From assembly GCA_003931895.1 (NCBI GenBank), contig RRZV01000049.1, positions 1 to 64,000 on the forward strand: 64,000 nucleotides of DNA, given 5' to 3'. Positions 60,060-64,000 of this stretch are shown here, piece after piece. Every line of letters begins with the position of its first letter. Within the stretch, counting starts at the first letter, position 1. Source of the DNA: Mesohalobacter salilacus (GTDB lineage Bacteria; Bacteroidota; Bacteroidia; Flavobacteriales; Flavobacteriaceae). The notes under the pieces are model-generated. The model was not told where the DNA came from and did no database searches. It saw only the letters and a program-made list of their open reading frames with translations. Both the position numbers and the translations under genes were made by a program.

Positions 60060-61457
60060 ATGGGAGTAGTGGTAAAAAATAACTTACTGAATTTAAAAAC
60101 CTCTAATTTTTTAGGACAGTTTGTTTCTTTATCAGAATTAGAAACAGAACACCCAAATCCTGAAACAGGAAGCTATGCTTATGTTGATAGTGGAAACGGT
60201 AGCGAGGTACAAGTGTATGTTTGGGATAAAAATGATAGCACATACATTAAACAGGCTGGAAATATAACTAACGTATTAAACCAAAAAGTTGATAAAGTGA
60301 CAGGTAAAGGATTGTCTGAAGAAGACTTTACTTTAGCACTAAAAAATAAGTATAATAATTATCAAGAAGGTCAGTATAGAGGAAGATACGACTCATTTTT
60401 TGATCTAATATTTGCTGTACCAGCTGGCGGTAATACTACTAACGGTGATTACGCTACTTTTTATGACGGTAGCATTTTTCGTGATGCTATGGCTTTTTAT
60501 TCAGCTAAACAAATGAATTGGTTTAGATTAGCTAGTATTGATCATGTAAATAAAAAAGTTGATAAAGTATCAGGAAAAGGACTATCTACTGAAGATTTTA
60601 CTACTGCCGAAAAAGAAAAGCTCTCAACATTAGAAAGTTCAAAATTTTTAGGACAGTATTTAGCTTTAGCAGAACTAGAAACGCAACATCCCAATCCAGT
60701 AGTTGGTAGCTACGGATATGTAGATTCAGGAGTAGGAAATGATGTAAATGTTTACGTATGGGATAATGACGACAAAAGATTTATTAAACAAGCTGGAAAT
60801 ATAGCAAGTGAAACACCTTCTTCTATAAGAACTAAATTATTAGAGAACCCAGACACTAAATTACTTACTGATGCAGAAAAAAACAAAGTAATTAATTTAC
60901 CTATCAACACAGTTTCTAGCCTCAATCAAAAAGTTGATAAAGTGCCAGGGAAAGGACTATCTACTGAAGATTTTACTACTGCCGAAAAAGAAAAGCTCTC
61001 AACATTAGAAAGCTCAAAATTTTTAGGTCAATTTACGACCATAGCAGCACTAGAAGCAGATCATCCTAACCCCAAAGTAGGAAGTTATGCCTATGTCGAT
61101 GCAGGAGTTGGAAAAGACGTAGAAGTTTATGTTTGGGATAATGATGATTTAAAATTTATTAGGCAAGCCGGAAACATAGCGAGCGAAACACCAACTTCAA
61201 TTAAAACTAAACTTCTACAGAACAGTGATACAAACATTTTAACTGATACTGAGTTGGCTAAGCTTAGAGATATGCCAATTAAAATATTAAGAAATGATCA
61301 GACTACTCAGATGTCATTAGCACAATTAAACACCGCGTACCCAAATGCAATTGATGGAGATGAAGTTATTTGTCCTCAAATAAACAGAATATACATGAAA
61401 GCTTTAACTGAAACAAGAAATCTATGGCAAGAAATCACAACCGTAGATGTAAGCTAA
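60060..61457 (+). CDS. Fibre/spike protein with internal repeats
   Basis: This 465-residue protein has three copies of a beta module (FLGQF, then HPNP, GSYAYVDSG, VYVWD and IKQAGNI) at about residues 18-80, 196-258 and 319-382. The copies are joined by linkers with GKGLSTEDFTTAEKEKLSTL, a phrase common in phage fibre proteins. A receptor-binding or host-attachment role is likely. The C-terminus carries a different domain. Confidence 0.75.
   Translation: MGVVVKNNLLNLKTSNFLGQFVSLSELETEHPNPETGSYAYVDSGNGSEVQVYVWDKNDSTYIKQAGNITNVLNQKVDKVTGKGLSEEDFTLALKNKYNNYQEGQYRGRYDSFFDLIFAVPAGGNTTNGDYATFYDGSIFRDAMAFYSAKQMNWFRLASIDHVNKKVDKVSGKGLSTEDFTTAEKEKLSTLESSKFLGQYLALAELETQHPNPVVGSYGYVDSGVGNDVNVYVWDNDDKRFIKQAGNIASETPSSIRTKLLENPDTKLLTDAEKNKVINLPINTVSSLNQKVDKVPGKGLSTEDFTTAEKEKLSTLESSKFLGQFTTIAALEADHPNPKVGSYAYVDAGVGKDVEVYVWDNDDLKFIRQAGNIASETPTSIKTKLLQNSDTNILTDTELAKLRDMPIKILRNDQTTQMSLAQLNTAYPNAIDGDEVICPQINRIYMKALTETRNLWQEITTVDVS
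60576..60652 (+). repeat. Fibre-gene direct repeat, copy 1
   Basis: About 77 bp encoding the linker between fibre modules. It recurs nearly identically 375 bp downstream; the first 62 bp are exact, with the first T/C difference at 60638. Confidence 0.8.
60951..61027 (+). repeat. Fibre-gene direct repeat, copy 2
   Basis: Second copy of the repeat at 60576, offset 375 bp and in frame. Such repeats allow module gain or loss by recombination. Confidence 0.8.
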
Positions 61458-61484
61458 AATATTACAAAAAAAAATAGAAGTATT

Positions 61485-61733
61485 ATGAAAACTAAACTAA
61501 TAGACTTGTCAAACTTGTGGTTTGCAGTAGCATTTACGACCGTATTTCTTTTTATAAGAAATATTTTAGAATGGAATGAAACATCAGCTTTTGTCATACC
61601 GCTCATTATAGCCATGATTGTTGAAGTATTTCTATACTACAGCGCTTTTACAAAAAGGCTATCTGGGATGGCTTTATTTGTCAGACTCGTTACAAGCTTG
61701 ACACCAAGTTTAATTTTATTTTTTACAACATGA
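61485..61733 (+). CDS. Small three-helix membrane protein, holin candidate
   Basis: This 82-residue protein has three hydrophobic segments (WFAVAFTTVFLFI, AFVIPLIIAMIVEVFLYY, FVRLVTSLTPSLILFF). Size and position after the fibre and near the muramidase suit a class I-like holin. Two other small membrane proteins follow, so the assignment among them is open. Confidence 0.5.
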   Translation: MKTKLIDLSNLWFAVAFTTVFLFIRNILEWNETSAFVIPLIIAMIVEVFLYYSAFTKRLSGMALFVRLVTSLTPSLILFFTT

Positions 61734-61984
61734 AACTATTAAGCAAAATAACACCAGCATACGATAAGTTAAAACACGCTTTTTTCGGCACGTTAATTTT
61801 TATTGTCGCTTCATTATTTGTCGCTCAAAACATTGCGTTTATGGGCATTCTAATTGGTTCAGTCTTGTGGGAAGCTTATCACTACTTTATAAAACCAAAA
61901 TACAAACGCAATAGCCTTAAAGAAATGGTGCTTGATGTCTTTTATAGCAATATTATTAATCTTTTAATCCTATTATTTATATGA
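61730..61984 (+). CDS. Small membrane protein of the DKLKH type
   Basis: This 84-residue protein has the start YDKLKHAFFGTLIFIVASLF and two to three hydrophobic segments. Proteins with a DKxxH..G opening are frequent near lysis genes of Bacteroidetes phages as I recall. It overlaps both neighbours by 4 bp. Confidence 0.5.
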   Translation: MKLLSKITPAYDKLKHAFFGTLIFIVASLFVAQNIAFMGILIGSVLWEAYHYFIKPKYKRNSLKEMVLDVFYSNIINLLILLFI

Positions 61985-62322
61985 TACACACAATTTTTCA
62001 AATCGAACAAGCAGGGAATAAACTACTAGACTACGGTATATTAGGGGTGGTATTGTTGTTTATTGGCTTTTTCGCCTGGAAAATGTATCAAAAAATTAAT
62101 GCAGATCAAGAAGTATGGAGAAGTGAAGCTATTCAAAGCCGAAAGGACTTAATAGAGCTTTCTGTTAAGCAAAATGAACTCAACTCAAAACTTGTTGATA
62201 TTAGGGAGAAAGATGTAGAACAAAATAAAGACAATCATAATAATATCAAGCGTCACTTAGAGCGTTTGCCAGAAGAAGTTGCAAAAGAGGTTAAGATAAA
62301 TCTTACAAGCTCCAGAACATGA
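61981..62322 (+). CDS. Holin-like protein with one helix and coiled-coil tail
   Basis: This 113-residue protein has one membrane helix (YGILGVVLLFIGFFAWKMYQ, about residues 18-37) and a charged coiled coil (DLIELSVKQNELNSKLVDIR). The layout recalls UviB/BhlA-type holin-like proteins. It is translationally coupled on both sides. Confidence 0.55.
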   Translation: MIHTIFQIEQAGNKLLDYGILGVVLLFIGFFAWKMYQKINADQEVWRSEAIQSRKDLIELSVKQNELNSKLVDIREKDVEQNKDNHNNIKRHLERLPEEVAKEVKINLTSSRT

Positions 62323-62417
62323 AAGTATTTTATAACATGTTGAATTTTTTGATTTTCAGTTTAGTTGTTGCACTTGTTGTTCTAGCGGTGGCGGGTCTTT
62401 TTATGTTATTTGAATGA
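62319..62417 (+). CDS. Tiny membrane peptide (32 residues)
   Basis: ATG 62319 to TGA 62417. The product starts MKVFYNMLNFLIFSLVVALV and is almost one transmembrane helix. Both ends overlap neighbours by ATGA, which argues for real coupled translation. Confidence 0.55.
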   Translation: MKVFYNMLNFLIFSLVVALVVLAVAGLFMLFE

Positions 62418-62989
62418 AAAAATATATCTACATACTCATTTTTTTAATATTTGCTTGTGGAAGCAAAAAAAAGTCTGTTGAGCAAACCAAAACTAAAACG
62501 ACACTTAAAACCAATCAAAAACTCCAGAAACAAAACGATATTTCAAAATCTCAAAAATCCTCGATTTCAAGCCGAGAGGTTATACAATTTAGCGAGCTTT
62601 CATTTAACAAAAAATTAACTCTCGATCTTACACAAGCCAATCCTAAAAAAACTATAAAAGTAAAAACACCAACTGGTGATTTTGAAATAACCGGTGCCAA
62701 TGCTAAAATCAAAAAAGAAACCGAAACTAGAGAAGCTAACCAAAATACCATAACCAACATAGATCGGTCAAGTGATTTTACGTTGTTAGACAGTTCTTTT
62801 CAAAATTCAGAAACTGAGATAGATTTTAACGAAAAAGATAAGCGTAAAACCAAAGACAAAGAAGCAAAGAGTTTTAATTGGTTATGGGTTTTGTTCGGAT
62901 TAGCCATTGTCCTTGTGGTTTATAAACTGTATCAAAAGTTTAGTATTTCAACTAGAATCAAAAATTTATTTAAAAGTGTAATATCATGA
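62414..62989 (+). CDS. Unimolecular spanin candidate (lipoprotein with C-terminal TM)
   Basis: This 191-residue protein has an N-terminal lipoprotein signal (ILIFLIFAC, Cys15, followed by GSKKK), a Lys/Thr/Ser-rich periplasmic stretch and a C-terminal membrane helix (WLWVLFGLAIVLVVYKLY, about residues 153-170) with a basic end. Lipidation at one end and an inner-membrane helix at the other is the u-spanin topology, used to fuse inner and outer membranes at lysis. It stands beside holin-like genes, about 2.4 kb from the muramidase. Confidence 0.6.
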   Translation: MKKYIYILIFLIFACGSKKKSVEQTKTKTTLKTNQKLQKQNDISKSQKSSISSREVIQFSELSFNKKLTLDLTQANPKKTIKVKTPTGDFEITGANAKIKKETETREANQNTITNIDRSSDFTLLDSSFQNSETEIDFNEKDKRKTKDKEAKSFNWLWVLFGLAIVLVVYKLYQKFSISTRIKNLFKSVIS

Positions 62990-63444
62990 AAAACATAATA
63001 TTATTATCTATAATTGGAGCTGGATTTTGGGCTTTAAATTCTATAGGAAATAAAAAAAATGAAATCATTAATATTTCAAAAAAATTAAAGTTCAAACCAT
63101 TTTGGCCTTCAAAAATTAATTTAAAAAACGGCAAGCTAAACATTAAGTCTGACCTAGAAATTGTTAATACTTCAACAAACGATTTTACTTTAGATGGTGT
63201 TGGATTGATGACAATCAAAAAAATTATTTTAAAGCTTGATGAATCTGGTCAAGCAATTGGAACTGCTTTAACAGACATTAAAAACATAAGTGTTCCTGCA
63301 GGAGGTAATATTGTTATTAAAAATGTTGATTTTGAGGTTTCGTTAAATAGTGCTTTTGACAAATTAGGTGAAATAATATTTTCAAACCCTAAATTCTTCA
63401 TAGATGCAGAAATTGAAGTCTTAGGAAAAAAAATGATTATATGA
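62986..63444 (+). CDS. LEA2/WHy-like domain protein
   Basis: This 152-residue protein has an N-terminal hydrophobic segment (IILLSIIGAGFWALNSI) and a beta-sandwich domain in which KLNIKSDLEIVNTSTNDFTL is followed by AGGNIVIKNVDFEVSL, the pattern of LEA type 2 (WHy) domains. Role in a phage unknown; a membrane-anchored virion or lysis protein is possible. It overlaps genes on both sides. Confidence 0.6.
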   Translation: MKNIILLSIIGAGFWALNSIGNKKNEIINISKKLKFKPFWPSKINLKNGKLNIKSDLEIVNTSTNDFTLDGVGLMTIKKIILKLDESGQAIGTALTDIKNISVPAGGNIVIKNVDFEVSLNSAFDKLGEIIFSNPKFFIDAEIEVLGKKMII

Positions 63445-63563
63445 TGAATGACAAAACAATAGAGACATTACAAATTGTGGCAACAGTATTAACTGTTGTT
63501 TTGAGCGTTTACAGATTAAAAGAAATGACCAAAAAAGATAGTAAGAATGAATCTAATCAATAA
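63441..63563 (+). CDS. Tiny membrane protein (40 residues)
   Basis: ATG 63441 overlaps the preceding stop; TAA 63561-63563. One helix (LQIVATVLTVVLSVYRL) and a lysine-rich end. The coupled start supports it; function unknown. Confidence 0.5.
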   Translation: MMNDKTIETLQIVATVLTVVLSVYRLKEMTKKDSKNESNQ

Positions 63564-64000
63564 GTATAACAGTCTTGACGGTGAAATTGTAAATAGAGAG
63601 GTTTTACAAAACATGCTAAATGAAGCCAAAGCTTCTAATATTGAAGTGGTTGCTCAAAAATTATCAAAGGCATTACAACATGATAGTTTGAGATTTAAAG
63701 TTCAACTAAAAGACAAATTAAATCCATTAGAAGCATTAGGGCTTAAAGGCTTGACTGAGTTGTTTGAAAAAGCACCAGACAAAACATTAATTGGTCTACA
63801 AAAAGCAGTTACACCTAAAGAAATTTTCGACAATATTTCTAAAGATATATTAGATGCTATCGATAACTCTGGAGACTTAGAATGGCGAAAACCTTGGAAA
63901 AACAAGTATGGTTTTTCAGCTACAAATTTTGTATCTAAAAAGCCTTATTCGGGTATTAATTCACTTTATCTGAACTTAATATACCCAATGATTAAAAATA
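63547..64000 (+). CDS. ArdC-type antirestriction protein, N-terminal part (runs off window)
   Basis: Open from ATG 63547 to the window end (151 codons seen). After a helical N-terminal part of about 105 residues comes the ArdC N-terminal ssDNA-binding domain pattern: EWRKPWKNKYGF, SATNFVSKKPYSGINSLYL. Family knowledge: ArdC-like proteins of plasmids bind ssDNA and protect it, and the C-terminal half is often a metallopeptidase. It may also be part of a larger phage polyprotein. The rest lies outside the window. Confidence 0.75.
   Translation, partial: MNLINKYNSLDGEIVNREVLQNMLNEAKASNIEVVAQKLSKALQHDSLRFKVQLKDKLNPLEALGLKGLTELFEKAPDKTLIGLQKAVTPKEIFDNISKDILDAIDNSGDLEWRKPWKNKYGFSATNFVSKKPYSGINSLYLNLIYPMIKN

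Larger units (their letters stand above)
42590..64000. mobile_element. Integrated phage-like element in tRNA-Met (right end outside window)
   Basis: The left boundary is the tRNA-Met 3' fragment. To the right lie a repressor facing an early operon, small overlapping genes, a replication protein, a C5 methyltransferase, membrane-rich virion candidates, a GH108 muramidase, a fibre, holin-like proteins, a spanin candidate and an ArdC gene. No integrase or second att site is in the window, consistent with both lying beyond 64,000. No terminase, portal, tape-measure or tail-sheath gene was recognised. Confidence 0.85.

Overview
The window is AT-rich DNA from a member of the Bacteroidetes, most likely a marine Flavobacteriaceae. 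This rests on the gene families (DUF4153, DUF3127, DUF4136, DUF4837, DUF5686, CarboxypepD_reg proteins, DnaE with a fused N-terminal exonuclease), on lipoprotein signals, on the near absence of Shine-Dalgarno sequences, and on many promoters with the Bacteroidetes -7 element TAnnTTTG. No species can be named from the sequence alone.

Positions 1-41.3 kb are ordinary chromosome. In order they hold trmB, a LysE-type exporter, an alkyltransferase-like protein, yebC, a TPR protein, a flavin reductase, a GT39-type glycosyltransferase, lpd, pruA, pheS, and a biotin cluster (bioF, bioD) with a CarboxypepD_reg protein inserted in it. A complete seven-gene Mrp Na+/H+ antiporter operon (mrpABCDEFG) follows. 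Next is an exopolysaccharide locus: a Wzc-like tyrosine autokinase and Wza-like export lipoprotein diverge from a FlaA1/CapD-type dehydratase, a processive GT2 and a polytopic GT87-like protein. Then come dnaE, an intergenic block with three hairpins, and a DUF456 gene. At 41.4-42.35 kb is a decayed AbiE-type toxin-antitoxin locus with an intact antitoxin, a frameshifted and truncated toxin, and a perfect inverted-repeat operator.

At 42,590 the sequence changes character. A 3' fragment of a tRNA-Met(CAT) gene, cut at the anticodon loop and followed by the tRNA's own terminator, marks the left attachment site of an integrated element. The element runs rightward past the window end (more than 21 kb). 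Geometry predicts that the intact tRNA-Met and the integrase lie outside the window. Its left end has a HEPN two-gene module, a small very basic protein and a repressor facing a strong rightward promoter. A tightly packed early operon of small genes follows, with two opposite-strand accessory genes. A probable replication protein comes next; its 5' end carries GCAACA hexamers phased at about one helical turn. It is followed by a C5 cytosine methyltransferase whose 3' two-thirds also encodes a second conserved-looking protein in the +1 frame.

From 53.0 kb lies a late or virion module: a transglutaminase-fold membrane protein, several single-TM proteins, a capsid candidate with its own terminator, a coiled-coil protein, annexin-like, CarboxypepD_reg-like and LEA2-like proteins, a GH108 muramidase, a repeat-bearing fibre, holin-like proteins and a one-polypeptide spanin candidate. 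An ArdC-type antirestriction gene runs off the right edge. No terminase, portal, HK97-type capsid or tail gene is recognisable in the visible part. A non-tailed, possibly membrane-containing temperate virus is therefore a serious hypothesis, but the packaging genes may lie beyond the window.
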